From Streptomyces dysideae (GTDB lineage: Bacteria > Actinomycetota > Actinomycetes > Streptomycetales > Streptomycetaceae), in assembly GCF_001514305.1 (NCBI RefSeq), contig NZ_KQ949092.1, positions 124,001 through 188,000 of the forward strand: a stretch of DNA of 64,000 nucleotides. The letters run 5' to 3'. The notes beneath the pieces are model-generated. The model was not told the origin of the DNA, ran no database searches, and saw nothing but the letters and a program-made list of their open reading frames with translations. Below, piece by piece: positions 24,724 through 33,119 of this stretch. Numbering within the stretch: position 1 is the first letter of the stretch; each line of letters opens with the position of its first letter. The translations under genes were made by a program, and so were the position numbers.

Positions 24724-26478
24724 TCACTCCGCCGTCGCCAGGAACTGCGTCGCCGCCAGCTCCGCGTACAGCGGATCGGCCGCGACCAGTTCCCGATGGG
24801 TCCCCACCGCACGTACCCGCCCCGCGTCCATCACCACGATCCGGTCGGCCATCGTCACCGTCGACAGCCGGTGCGCGACGACCAGGACCGTGGTCGTCCG
24901 GGCGACATCGGCGACGGTGTCCCGCAACGCCGCCTCGTTCACCGCGTCCAGCTGCGAGGTGGCCTCGTCGAGGAGCAGCAGCCGGGGCCGGCGCAGCAGG
25001 GCGCGGGCGATGGCGACACGCTGCCGTTCGCCGCCCGAGAGCCTGGTGCCCCGGTGTCCGACGAGGGTGTCGAGGCCGGCGGGCAGCCGTGCGACCAGAC
25101 CGTCGAGGCGGGTCGTCTTCACCACGCGCGTGACGGCGTCCTCGTCCGCGTCCGGGTTGCCCAGCAGCAGGTTGTCCCGCAGTGAACCCGACAGGACCGG
25201 CGCGTCCTGCTCCACATAGCCGATGGCCGACCGGAGCCCGGACAGCTCCCAGTCCGCGAGGTCCCGTCCATCGAGCGTGATGACGCCGGACTCGGGGTCG
25301 TAGAACCGCTCGATCAGGGAGAAGACCGTGGTCTTGCCCGCGCCGGACGGACCGACGAACGCCGTCATGCCCTGGGCCGGCACGGCGAACGTCACCCCGT
25401 GGTGGACGTACGGCAGATCGTCGGCGTACCGGAAGCGGACGTCCTCGAACGCGAGCGCGGCGGGCTCGGCGCCGGTGGCGGGCAACGGTGCGGGCAGGGC
25501 GGCCGGTTCGGACGGCAGGCTCAGCGCCTCCTGGATGCGGGCGAGGGCGGCGGCACCCGTCTGGTACTGCGTGATCGCGCCGACGACCTGCTGGATCGGC
25601 GACATCAGATAGAAGACGTACAGCAAGAACGCGACCAGCGTGCCGACATCGACGGCTCCCGTCGCCACCCGCGCCCCGCCCACCGCGAGCACCGTGATGA
25701 ACGCGATCTGCATCGCCAGCCCCGCCGTGTTGCCCGCCGCCGCGGACCACTTGGCGGCGCGCACACTCTGCCGCCACGACTCCTCGGCGGCCCCGTGCAG
25801 CGTCCGCTCCTCCCGGTGCTCGGCACCGGACGCCTTGACCGTGCGCAGCGCGCCGAGTATCCGCTCCAGCGAGGCCCCCATCACGCCGACCGCGTCCTGC
25901 GCCTGCCGGCTGGCCCGGTTGATGCGCGGCACGATCACCCCGAGGACCGTCCCGGCGCCCAGGATCACGGCGAGCGTGACGCCGAGCAGCACCGGATCCA
26001 CCAGGCCCATCATCACCACCGTCGCGACGAGCGTGAGCCCGCCCGTACCGAGACCGACGAGCGAGTCGGTGGTGACCTCACGCAGCAGCGTCGTGTCCGA
26101 GGTGATCCGGGCCATCAGGTCGCCGGGCTCGCTGCGGTCCACGGCGGTGATGCGCAGCCGCAGCAGATACGACGACAGGTTGCGCCGCGCACCGAGCACC
26201 ACCGACTCGGCGGTGCGCCGCAGCACATACGAACCCAGCGCGCCCACCGCCGCGTTGGCCACCACCAGGCCCGACATGACGACCAGCGCCCCGGTGATCG
26301 TCCGGTCGTGCGACAGATCGTCGATCAGCTCCCGCGCCACCAGCGGCAGCAGCAGCCCCGTGGCCCCCGTGACCAGCGACAACACCGCGCCGGCCAGCAG
26401 GGCCCACCGATGCGGCCGGACATATCCGAGGAGCAGCCGCCACGGGGGCTGGTCGGTGTGCGTCGCTGCGATGGTCAC
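24724..26478 (-). CDS. ABC exporter, fused membrane and ATPase domains
   Basis: A 584-residue half-transporter with six membrane helices in residues 20-310 and an ATPase domain from about 340. Walker A is GPSGAGKTT, the signature LSGGERQR, Walker B LLLLDEATSQLD and the H-loop VVAHRLST. It presumably works as a homodimer. It converges on the FhuF-like gene with a 10-bp gap, so it may export the siderophore or a related lipophilic compound; drug export is the alternative. The start is GTG 26478, with GAGGAG upstream. Confidence 0.88.
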   Translation of the reverse strand: MTIAATHTDQPPWRLLLGYVRPHRWALLAGAVLSLVTGATGLLLPLVARELIDDLSHDRTITGALVVMSGLVVANAAVGALGSYVLRRTAESVVLGARRNLSSYLLRLRITAVDRSEPGDLMARITSDTTLLREVTTDSLVGLGTGGLTLVATVVMMGLVDPVLLGVTLAVILGAGTVLGVIVPRINRASRQAQDAVGVMGASLERILGALRTVKASGAEHREERTLHGAAEESWRQSVRAAKWSAAAGNTAGLAMQIAFITVLAVGGARVATGAVDVGTLVAFLLYVFYLMSPIQQVVGAITQYQTGAAALARIQEALSLPSEPAALPAPLPATGAEPAALAFEDVRFRYADDLPYVHHGVTFAVPAQGMTAFVGPSGAGKTTVFSLIERFYDPESGVITLDGRDLADWELSGLRSAIGYVEQDAPVLSGSLRDNLLLGNPDADEDAVTRVVKTTRLDGLVARLPAGLDTLVGHRGTRLSGGERQRVAIARALLRRPRLLLLDEATSQLDAVNEAALRDTVADVARTTTVLVVAHRLSTVTMADRIVVMDAGRVRAVGTHRELVAADPLYAELAATQFLATAE

Positions 26479-26619
26479 GGTGCTCCTCGGAAGTCGGACG
26501 GAGCGTTCAGGCTACGTCGGCACCCCCGCCCCGGGCTCGCGGGTTTCCGCGCCTGCCGGCCGCCGCGACGACCTCCTGCGCCGGCCCGCAGACGACGACC
26601 CGGTCCAGATCGCCGACCC

Positions 26620-26710
26620 GCAGGAAGCCCCGGCGGCGCGGGCGGCCATGCCGCAGGTGTTTGTGAGCGCCCGGAAGACCAGGCCGCCCGCGATCCCGGC
26701 GGCCGGCCCC
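26620..26710 (-). pseudogene. Possible remnant of a rhodanese/DUF2892 membrane protein
   Basis: In the 337-bp gap the minus strand encodes AGIAGGLVFRALTNTCGMAA. This resembles the closing membrane segment of DUF2892 (YgaP-type) domains, whose usual form is like GAGLTFAGLTDTCGMA. Nothing else of the gene can be read and there is no start. Such proteins often neighbour CstR-type repressors, which fits the regulator next door. The match is short, so confidence is low. Confidence 0.35.
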
Positions 26711-26784
26711 GCGTGCCGCCGGTCAGTGGCATGGCGGATGAGATCCTTTTGAGGGCCGGGAACGGGAAGGGGGCCCCGAGGTAA

Positions 26785-26802
26785 GATACCCCCAAGGGTA
26801 TC
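26785..26802 (+). promoter_or_regulatory. CsoR/CstR-family operator
   Basis: GATACCC-CCAA-GGGTATC is a perfect inverted repeat (7-bp arms, 4-nt spacer), the usual shape of CsoR/CstR operators. It ends directly before the AGAGGAG ribosome binding site of the regulator gene, so binding should block its expression. Confidence 0.75.
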
Positions 26803-26815
26803 CAGAGGAGTGATC

Positions 26816-27103
26816 GTGGAGCTTCAGTTCGAGGGTGATGACCTCAAGTCCGTGCTGAACCGGCTGCGCCGGGCGCAGGGGCAGATCTCCGGTGTGATCA
26901 AGATGATCGAGGAGGGCCGCGACTGCGAGGACGTCGTCACCCAGCTCGCCGCCGCCTCCCGCGCCCTCGACCGGGCCGGCTTCGCGATCATCGCGACGGG
27001 ACTGCAGCAGTGCCTCACCGATGCCGAGAAGGGCAAGGCCAACGGTGAGACGACCGAGCAGATGAAGGCGCGGCTGGAGAAGCTGTTCCTGTCGTTGGCG
27101 TAG
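26816..27103 (+). CDS. CsoR/CstR/FrmR-family metal or thiol-responsive repressor
   Basis: A 95-residue all-helical repressor (DUF156). C37 and C66 are kept at the family's 29-residue spacing, but the Cu(I)-binding His of CsoR is glycine here (TGLQQC, G62). That pattern resembles persulfide sensors (CstR) or other thiol-reactive sensors, not copper sensors. The start is GTG 26816; the GTG at 26810 overlaps the ribosome binding site. Next come mycothiol-dependent formaldehyde dehydrogenase and a hydrolase, so sensing of formaldehyde or reactive sulfur is plausible. Confidence 0.87.
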   Translation: MELQFEGDDLKSVLNRLRRAQGQISGVIKMIEEGRDCEDVVTQLAAASRALDRAGFAIIATGLQQCLTDAEKGKANGETTEQMKARLEKLFLSLA

Positions 27104-27108
27104 GCGTT

Positions 27109-27118
27109 ACTGATCAGT
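27109..27118. repeat. Short palindrome between regulator and dehydrogenase genes
   Basis: ACTGATCAGT is a perfect 10-bp palindrome within the looser GTTACTGATCAGTCAC, 50 bp before the dehydrogenase start. It may be an operator; there is no T-run to suggest a terminator. Confidence 0.3.
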
Positions 27119-27170
27119 CACGCGTAGGGTCGAGGGTCCGCACACCGGCCGACGGAAGGGTTTCAGCACC

Positions 27171-28256
27171 ATGGCTCAGGAAGTACGCGGCGTGATCGCA
27201 CCGGGCAGGGACGAGCCGGTGCGGGTCGAGACGATCGTCGTGCCCGACCCGGGGCCCGGGGAGGCCGTCGTACAGATCCAGGCGTGCGGGGTGTGCCACA
27301 CCGACCTGCACTACAAGCAGGGCGGCATCAACGACGAGTTCCCCTTCCTGCTGGGCCATGAGGCGGCGGGTGTGGTGGAGTCGGTCGGCGACGGGGTCAC
27401 GGACGTCTCCCCGGGTGACTTCGTGATCCTGAACTGGCGTGCGGTGTGCGGGAACTGCCGGGCCTGTCTGCGGGGCCGGCCCTGGTACTGCTTCGACACC
27501 CACAACGCGACGCAGAAGATGACCCTGACCGACGGCACCGAGCTCTCGCCGGCGCTGGGAATCGGCGCGTTCGCGGAGAAGACCCTCGTCGCCGCGGGCC
27601 AGTGCACCAAGGTCGACCCGGCGGTCGCCCCGCAGGTCGCCGGCCTCCTCGGCTGCGGAGTGATGGCCGGGATCGGCGCCGCGATCAACACCGGCAACGT
27701 CGGCCGGGGCGACACCGTCGCGGTCATCGGCTGCGGCGGCGTCGGGGACGCGGCGATCGCCGGGGCGAACCTGGCCGGCGCGGCGCGGATCATCGCGGTG
27801 GACATCGACGACCGGAAACTGGAGACCGCCCGCACCATGGGCGCCACCCACACCGTCAACTCGAAGGACACCGACCCGGTCGAGGCGATCCGCGAGCTGA
27901 CCGGCGGCTTCGGCGCGGACGTGGTGATCGAGGCCGTGGGCCGCCCGGAGACCTACAAGCAGGCGTTCTACGCCCGGGACCTGGCCGGCACGGTCGTCCT
28001 GGTCGGCGTGCCCACCCCGCAGATGAAGTTGGAACTGCCACTGCTGGACGTCTTCGGACGCGGCGGTGCCCTCAAATCCTCCTGGTACGGGGACTGTCTG
28101 CCCTCCCGGGACTTCCCGATGCTGATCGACCTGCACCTGCAGGGCCGCCTGAACCTGGAGGCGTTCGTGACCGAGACCATCGAACTCACCGACGTGGAGA
28201 AGGCCTTCGAGCGCATGCACCACGGCGACGTCCTGCGCTCGGTGGTGATCCTCTGA
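27171..28256 (+). CDS. mscR: S-(hydroxymethyl)mycothiol dehydrogenase / nitrosomycothiol reductase
   Basis: A 361-residue zinc alcohol dehydrogenase of class III type. It oxidises the formaldehyde-mycothiol adduct to S-formylmycothiol and can reduce S-nitrosomycothiol. Catalytic zinc residues appear in ACGVCHTDLHY and GHEAAGVVE; the structural zinc has four cysteines in CGNCRACLRGRPWYC; NAD binding is GCGGVGDAAI. Sequence and length match actinobacterial mycothiol-dependent enzymes. GGAAGGG lies about 10 nt before ATG. The stop shares a base with the next start (TGATG). Confidence 0.9.
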   Translation: MAQEVRGVIAPGRDEPVRVETIVVPDPGPGEAVVQIQACGVCHTDLHYKQGGINDEFPFLLGHEAAGVVESVGDGVTDVSPGDFVILNWRAVCGNCRACLRGRPWYCFDTHNATQKMTLTDGTELSPALGIGAFAEKTLVAAGQCTKVDPAVAPQVAGLLGCGVMAGIGAAINTGNVGRGDTVAVIGCGGVGDAAIAGANLAGAARIIAVDIDDRKLETARTMGATHTVNSKDTDPVEAIRELTGGFGADVVIEAVGRPETYKQAFYARDLAGTVVLVGVPTPQMKLELPLLDVFGRGGALKSSWYGDCLPSRDFPMLIDLHLQGRLNLEAFVTETIELTDVEKAFERMHHGDVLRSVVIL

Positions 28257-28885
28257 TGGCCGCCCGCATCGAACGCCTCGTCACCTCAGGGCAGTTCAGC
28301 CTCGACGGCGGCACCTGGGACGTCGACAACAACGTCTGGCTCGTGGGCGACGACCACGAGGTCGTCGTCATCGACGCCGCCCACGACGCCGACGCCATCG
28401 TGGAGGCCGTCGGCGACCGCCGCCTCACGGCGATCGTCTGCACGCACGCCCACAACGACCACATCGACGCCGCGCCCGCCCTGGCCGACCGCACCGGCGC
28501 CATGATCTGGCTGCACCCCGACGACCTGCCGCTGTGGAAGCAGACCCACCCGGACCGCGACCCCGACGCCCAGCTCGTGGACGGCCAGATCATCGAGGCC
28601 GCGGGCGCCGACCTGACGGTCCTGCATACCCCCGGACACGCCCCCGGCGCGGTCTGCCTCTACGACCCCGGCCTGGCGACCGTCTTCACCGGCGACACCC
28701 TCTTCCAGGGCGGCCCCGGCGCCACCGGCCGCACCTACTCCCACTTCCCGACGATCGTCGACTCGATCCGCACCCGCCTGCTCACCCTCCCACCTGAGAC
28801 GAAGGTCCTCACCGGCCACGGCGACACCACCACGATCGGGGCCGAGGCACCGCACCTGGAGGAGTGGATCGCCCGAGGTCGCTGA
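28256..28885 (+). CDS. Metallo-beta-lactamase-fold hydrolase, likely S-formylmycothiol hydrolase
   Basis: A 209-residue glyoxalase-II-like protein with the metal motif THAHNDHID (about residue 62), then HTPGHAPGAVCLY, TGDTLF and the last ligand in LTGHGDTT. It is coupled by TGATG to the mycothiol-dependent dehydrogenase, whose product S-formylmycothiol needs hydrolysis to formate and mycothiol. This role is inferred from context and from the common pairing in actinobacteria. Direct action on another mycothiol thioester is possible. Confidence 0.85.
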   Translation: MAARIERLVTSGQFSLDGGTWDVDNNVWLVGDDHEVVVIDAAHDADAIVEAVGDRRLTAIVCTHAHNDHIDAAPALADRTGAMIWLHPDDLPLWKQTHPDRDPDAQLVDGQIIEAAGADLTVLHTPGHAPGAVCLYDPGLATVFTGDTLFQGGPGATGRTYSHFPTIVDSIRTRLLTLPPETKVLTGHGDTTTIGAEAPHLEEWIARGR

Positions 28886-28958
28886 CGCGGCCGGGAATCT
28901 CCCCTCGGGCCGTATTTTCCTGGCGCAGCCCTCCGCACCGCTCCTATGATCACGCCGC

Positions 28959-29330
28959 ATGACCTCTGAAACGGTGAACCTCCACGGTGTACGCGTCCTG
29001 CGCTGCACCCCCGACGGCCCGACCCTGGACGGCGAGCGCGCCGCGCTCGATCTGATCGGGGACGCCATGGGGCAGGAGGCCGAGCTCGTCGCCGTGCCCG
29101 TCGAGCGGGTCGGTGCGGAGTTCTTCCGGCTGCGGTCGGGGGTCGCGGGGGCGGTCATGCAGAAGTTCGTGAACTACCGGGTGCGCCTGGCCGTCGTAGG
29201 CGACGTGTCCCGGCACGTGGACGGGAGCACCGCCCTGCGCGACTTCGTCCACGAGACCAACCAGGGCCGCCAGGTATGGGTCCTGGCCGACTTCGACGCA
29301 CTCGGCGAGAAACTCCGCGCGGCCGGGTGA
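28959..29330 (+). CDS. DUF4180-like conserved protein
   Basis: A 123-residue cytoplasmic protein. Its pattern (VRVLRCTPDGPTLDGERAALDLIGDAM, FFRLRSGVAGAVMQKFVNYRVRLAVVGD, SRHVDGSTALRDFVHETNQG) is that of DUF4180, a small alpha/beta family related to STAS-like folds. No catalytic residues are known. It stands between the formaldehyde module and an SDR gene. Confidence 0.7.
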   Translation: MTSETVNLHGVRVLRCTPDGPTLDGERAALDLIGDAMGQEAELVAVPVERVGAEFFRLRSGVAGAVMQKFVNYRVRLAVVGDVSRHVDGSTALRDFVHETNQGRQVWVLADFDALGEKLRAAG

Positions 29331-29409
29331 CCCGCCGTAAAAGGTGACAGGAGATGTCCGGCTTACCCGGCAGCCTGAAGGCGACAGCAGTCGTCATGGG
29401 AGGTCGGAC

Positions 29410-30324
29410 ATGTCACAGCCACTGCGGGACAAGGTCGCGCTGGTCGCCGGAGCGACACGGGGAGCCGGACGCGGCATCGCCGTGGAGCTGGGGGCGGCCG
29501 GCGCCACCGTCTACGTCACGGGGCGCAGCACCCGCGCGCGGCGCTCGGAGTACGACCGCCCCGAGACGATCGAGGACACCGCCGACCTGGTCACCGAGGC
29601 CGGCGGTCACGGCATCGCCGTACCCACCGACCACCTCGACCCGGCACAGGTCCGCACCCTCGTCGACCGCGTCGCCGACGAACAGGGCCGCCTCGACATC
29701 CTCGTCAACGACATCTGGGGCGGCGAGCACCTCTTCGCCTGGGACAGCCCCGTCTGGGAGCACGACCTCGACAAGGGGCTGAGGCTCCTCCGCCTCGCGG
29801 TCGAGACGCACGCCGTCACCAACCACCACGCCCTGCCCCTGCTGCTGCGCCACCCCGGCGGGCTGGTCGTCGAGATGACCGACGGAACCACCGAGTACAA
29901 CCGGGACAACTACCGGAACTCCTTCTTCTACGACCTGGCCAAGTGGTCCGTCCTGCGCATGGCCTTCTCCCTCGGCCACGAACTCGGCCCTCGCGGGGCC
30001 ACCGCCGTGGCGCTGACCCCGGGCTGGCTGCGCTCGGAGATGATGCTCGACAACTTCGGGGTGAGGGAGGACAACTGGCGCGACGCCCTCGACCGCGTCC
30101 CGCACTTCGCCGTCTCGGAGACCCCGCGCTATGTCGGCCGGGCCGTCGCCGCCCTCGCCGCCGACCCCGACGTGGCTCGCTGGAACGGCGAGTCCCTCTC
30201 GAGTGGCGGACTGGCCCAGGTGTACGGCTTCACGGACCTCGACGGCAGCCGCCCCGACGCCTGGCGCTATCTCGGCGAGGTCCAGGACGCGGGGAAACCG
30301 GCGGACGTGACCGGCTACCGCTGA
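29410..30324 (+). CDS. Short-chain dehydrogenase/reductase, long atypical form
   Basis: A 304-residue NAD(P)-dependent oxidoreductase. The cofactor loop is GATRGAGRG and R-rich residues after strand 2 (GRSTRARRSE) suggest NADP. The catalytic Tyr and Lys lie in FYDLAKW (Y-x3-K). The usual NNAG is VNDIWGG, as in a subset of long SDRs that also carry an extended C-terminus. Substrate is unknown. GGGAGGT lies 6 nt before ATG 29410. Confidence 0.85.
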   Translation: MSQPLRDKVALVAGATRGAGRGIAVELGAAGATVYVTGRSTRARRSEYDRPETIEDTADLVTEAGGHGIAVPTDHLDPAQVRTLVDRVADEQGRLDILVNDIWGGEHLFAWDSPVWEHDLDKGLRLLRLAVETHAVTNHHALPLLLRHPGGLVVEMTDGTTEYNRDNYRNSFFYDLAKWSVLRMAFSLGHELGPRGATAVALTPGWLRSEMMLDNFGVREDNWRDALDRVPHFAVSETPRYVGRAVAALAADPDVARWNGESLSSGGLAQVYGFTDLDGSRPDAWRYLGEVQDAGKPADVTGYR

Positions 30325-30983
30325 GCCGAGCCGTCGGGCGCGGCGGACACGACCGCCCGTCGCGCCGAGTGCCCGGGCGGCAGCGCCAGATCCTCCCGTA
30401 CGGCCGTGTAGTAGCCCTCACGCCCGGCGCGCTGCCGCTCCCGCGGCGCCCGGTCGCGCCTCCGGATCCCGCGTGCCGTCGCGGACGAACCGCTCCATCT
30501 CCATCACCGTCACGACCCAGGCCCGTGCCTTCTCCATCACCGTGAGGCTGCCACGGTGACGTACCGGGTCGCTTCCGGGCTCGGCAACGGGACGCACCCG
30601 GACCCCGGCGCGCCGCCTGCTCGCGCCGCAACCTCATCCGGTCGCCCCGCACGGCCGCCGGATACGAGGCTGCCGGACAGTACGGGGACCGGACCCAGCG
30701 CGGCCACGCCGTCCGGCGACACGGACACCCCGAGCCGCTCGCCCACCCACTCCCGGCCGATCGCCACCCCACGGTCTTCCGCTCCAGAGCCGCAGCCCAG
30801 GAGCCGGCCACGCCCGAACCGTTCTGGTCGTACGCGCTGGTCAGCCAGTCCCCGGCGACCTGGGCGGGCGTCGCACCACCGGTGACGAACCGGCCGCTCG
30901 GCCAGCCCGCGGGCGGCCAAGTCGCTTGCGGACTGGAGGAGTTCGGGAGGCCGGGACATGTCGTCGCCGAGTGTGCGGTACAT
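30317..30983 (-). pseudogene. Unrecognised gene with several frameshifts
   Basis: Starting MYRTLGDDMSRPPELLQSAS (from 30983), protein-like sequence hops between minus-strand frames: TGGATPAQVAGDWLTSAYDQ, GREWVGERLGVSVSPDGVAA, AAVRGDRMRLRREQAARRG, VMEKARAWVVTVMEMERFV and finally EGYYTAVREDLALPPGHSA, ending at a stop near 30317. At least four frame changes are needed. I do not recognise the family. It is a decayed gene, or a stretch with sequencing errors; coding strength is otherwise ordinary. Confidence 0.5.
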
Positions 30984-31164
30984 GAGCGGCAGCGTAAGCG
31001 GGCATGACGGCCGTGCATTCGGTCCAGTCGAAGGAACCGCTGCGGACGCGGCCCCTGAGTTTCACCGTTTCGTCACAGCCGGTCCGCGCCTACAACCGAC
31101 ACCCCCGCACACCGGTCTAGCTGGCAGAAGACCAACAGGAATCACGCAAGGGAAAGGCCCGGCC

Positions 31165-31866
31165 ATGGGGGACATACGCAGACGGCGCGCCGTCGCACTC
31201 GGCATCACCGCAGGACTGGTCGCACCGCTGACGCTCGCACTCGGCACCGCACCGGCACAGGCGGCCCCGAGCTGTACGACCCAGACCGGGCCGTACCAGA
31301 AGCAGGTCGAGAAGTTCCTCGGCCGGCCGGTCGACGGCAAGCAGTCCGCTGCCGACTGCAAGGCCATCCAGGCCTTCCAGACCAAGCACGGCATCACCCC
31401 GAACGCCGGCTACGCGGGTCCCGTCACCTGGGGCGTGATGGACCTCATGAACAAGCAGAAGGCCGTCGGCAAGAACCCCAACAAGGCCGGCAAATGCCCG
31501 GTCAACAAGGGTCGCATCGCCTGCGTGAACCTCACTCTCCAGCTGAGCTGGATCCAGGACGGCGACAAGCTGGTCTACGGCCCGGTACCGGTCCGCACCG
31601 GCCGTAACGGCTACGAGACCCGCACCGGCCTGAAGAAGATCTACTGGCGGAACATCGACCACGTGTCGAGCATCTACCACGTGCCCATGCCCTACAGCCA
31701 GTTCTTCGACGGCGGCCAGGCCTTCCACTCGGCCGGCGTCAGCATGTGGAACCCGCCGGGCTCGCACGGCTGCGTCAACATGACCAAGACCGACGCCAAG
31801 AAGTACTGGTCGCTGCTGAAGAAGGGCGACGACGTCTACGTGTACGGCCGCAAGCCGGGCACCTGA
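31165..31866 (+). CDS. Secreted L,D-transpeptidase with peptidoglycan-binding domain
   Basis: A 233-residue exported protein with an arginine-rich n-region (RRRR) and hydrophobic run cut near AQA-AP. Residues about 40-95 are a peptidoglycan-binding domain (VEKFLGRPVDGKQSAADCKAIQAFQ). The YkuD catalytic domain ends with SHGCVNMT, C203 being the nucleophile. The family makes 3-3 peptidoglycan cross-links or anchors proteins. GGGAAAGG lies about 8 nt before ATG 31165; the frame is open upstream without support. Confidence 0.88.
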   Translation: MGDIRRRRAVALGITAGLVAPLTLALGTAPAQAAPSCTTQTGPYQKQVEKFLGRPVDGKQSAADCKAIQAFQTKHGITPNAGYAGPVTWGVMDLMNKQKAVGKNPNKAGKCPVNKGRIACVNLTLQLSWIQDGDKLVYGPVPVRTGRNGYETRTGLKKIYWRNIDHVSSIYHVPMPYSQFFDGGQAFHSAGVSMWNPPGSHGCVNMTKTDAKKYWSLLKKGDDVYVYGRKPGT

Positions 31867-31874
31867 CGCGGCAC

Positions 31875-31904
31875 AGGCACCCGGCCCGACATCGGCCGGT
31901 GCCT
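31875..31904. terminator. Bidirectional terminator hairpin
   Basis: AGGCACCCGGCC pairs with GGCCGGTGCCT (one bulged C), 7-nt loop, between convergent genes. Its right arm reaches the stop codon of the oxidoreductase gene. Confidence 0.6.
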
Positions 31905-33105
31905 ACAGCTCGGGAGCGTCCCCGAAGTCGGGGATCTCCAGCCGCGCTCCACCCTGCCGCGCCGACTCGTGCGCGACGATGCCCGGCAGGGTGTAGCGGG
32001 CGGCCACCCAGGCGTTCACCGGCGGCAGCGTCCGCGTGTTGACGGCGGTCACGAAGTCGTCGACGAGGAAGTGGTGGCTGCCCTCGTGGCCGTTGTGGAG
32101 GTTGTCGAACTCCCGCGGGAGCCGCGCCCGGTCGTGCACCGGCGCCGAACCCGAGGTGAAGGCCGCGCGCAGATCTGGCGCGATGTGCTGGAGTGACGGG
32201 TCGTCAGGAGACATGGTGGGCTTGGGCTCCAGCAGCTCGCTGATGTCCTTCACCCCGTTCTTGTCCTGCCAGAACGCCACCGTCGCCAGCTGCTCCATGC
32301 TCGCCTCCGTCCCGAAGAACCGGAAACGCGACTCCCGGATGTGCGAGGGATACCCCACCCGCCGGAACTCGTTGGTACGGAACGACCCGCCGCCCGCCAC
32401 CTCGAACAGCGCGGTGGCGTTGGAGACGTCGTTGCCGAACTGGCTGACGCCCTTGTCGAACACCCCGTCCCCGCGCTCGTCGACGACCCCGATCGCGGAC
32501 ACGCTCACCGCGTGCGTCTGCCAGGCGCCCAGCACACCGCCGATCGCATGCGTCGGATACAGCAGCGGGGGATAGCTGGCGGTCGCCTTCCAGTTGTCGC
32601 CGCCGCTGTACTGGTACGCCTCGTAGAACCCCAGGTCCATGTCGTGGACGTAGTCGCCCTCGGCGTAGAAGATCCGCCCGAACGCGCCGTCGGCGATCTG
32701 GTTGCGGGCGTGCACGGTCGCCGGGTTGTACTGGCTGGTCTCGCCCATCATGTACGTCAGCCCGGTCGCCTTGACCGCGTCGATGATCGCCGCGATCTCC
32801 TCCGTGGCGATCGCCATGGGCACCGCGGAGTACACGTGCTTGCCGGCGTTCAGCCCTTGGAGCACCAGCGGCCCGTGCGTCCAGCGCTGGGTGAAGATGG
32901 CGACCGCGTCGACCGCCGGCGACTCCAGCATCGCCTCGTACGTGGGAAAGGTGCCCGACAGGCTTTCGGCGGCCGCGAGTTGCTCGGCGCGTTCCGGCAG
33001 CAGATCGGTGACGTAGACGTCGTCGACGCCGGGATGGGCCAGGAACAGCTTGGCGAACTGGCCGGAGAACTGCCCGGCGCCGACGATGCCGAGGGAGAAC
33101 GTCAT
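31903..33105 (-). CDS. Gfo/Idh/MocA-family oxidoreductase of the sugar operon
   Basis: A 400-residue NAD(P)-dependent sugar or inositol dehydrogenase. It has an N-terminal Rossmann domain (SLGIVGAGQFSGQFAKLFL) and the family's catalytic region. The usual EKP is replaced by YSAVPMAI, and YMMGETSQYNPATVHA follows. It is the last gene of a leftward operon with a sugar-binding lipoprotein and two permeases, so it probably oxidises the imported sugar. The missing EKP lysine makes the exact chemistry uncertain. Confidence 0.85.
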   Translation of the reverse strand: MTFSLGIVGAGQFSGQFAKLFLAHPGVDDVYVTDLLPERAEQLAAAESLSGTFPTYEAMLESPAVDAVAIFTQRWTHGPLVLQGLNAGKHVYSAVPMAIATEEIAAIIDAVKATGLTYMMGETSQYNPATVHARNQIADGAFGRIFYAEGDYVHDMDLGFYEAYQYSGGDNWKATASYPPLLYPTHAIGGVLGAWQTHAVSVSAIGVVDERGDGVFDKGVSQFGNDVSNATALFEVAGGGSFRTNEFRRVGYPSHIRESRFRFFGTEASMEQLATVAFWQDKNGVKDISELLEPKPTMSPDDPSLQHIAPDLRAAFTSGSAPVHDRARLPREFDNLHNGHEGSHHFLVDDFVTAVNTRTLPPVNAWVAARYTLPGIVAHESARQGGARLEIPDFGDAPEL

Positions 33106-33119
33106 GGAGTGTGTGCCTT

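Noticed and set aside
26479..26800. Minus-strand 106-codon open frame before the CsoR-like gene
   Set aside because: Proline/arginine-rich low-complexity translation and no ribosome site; only the short DUF2892-like patch in another frame deserved mention.
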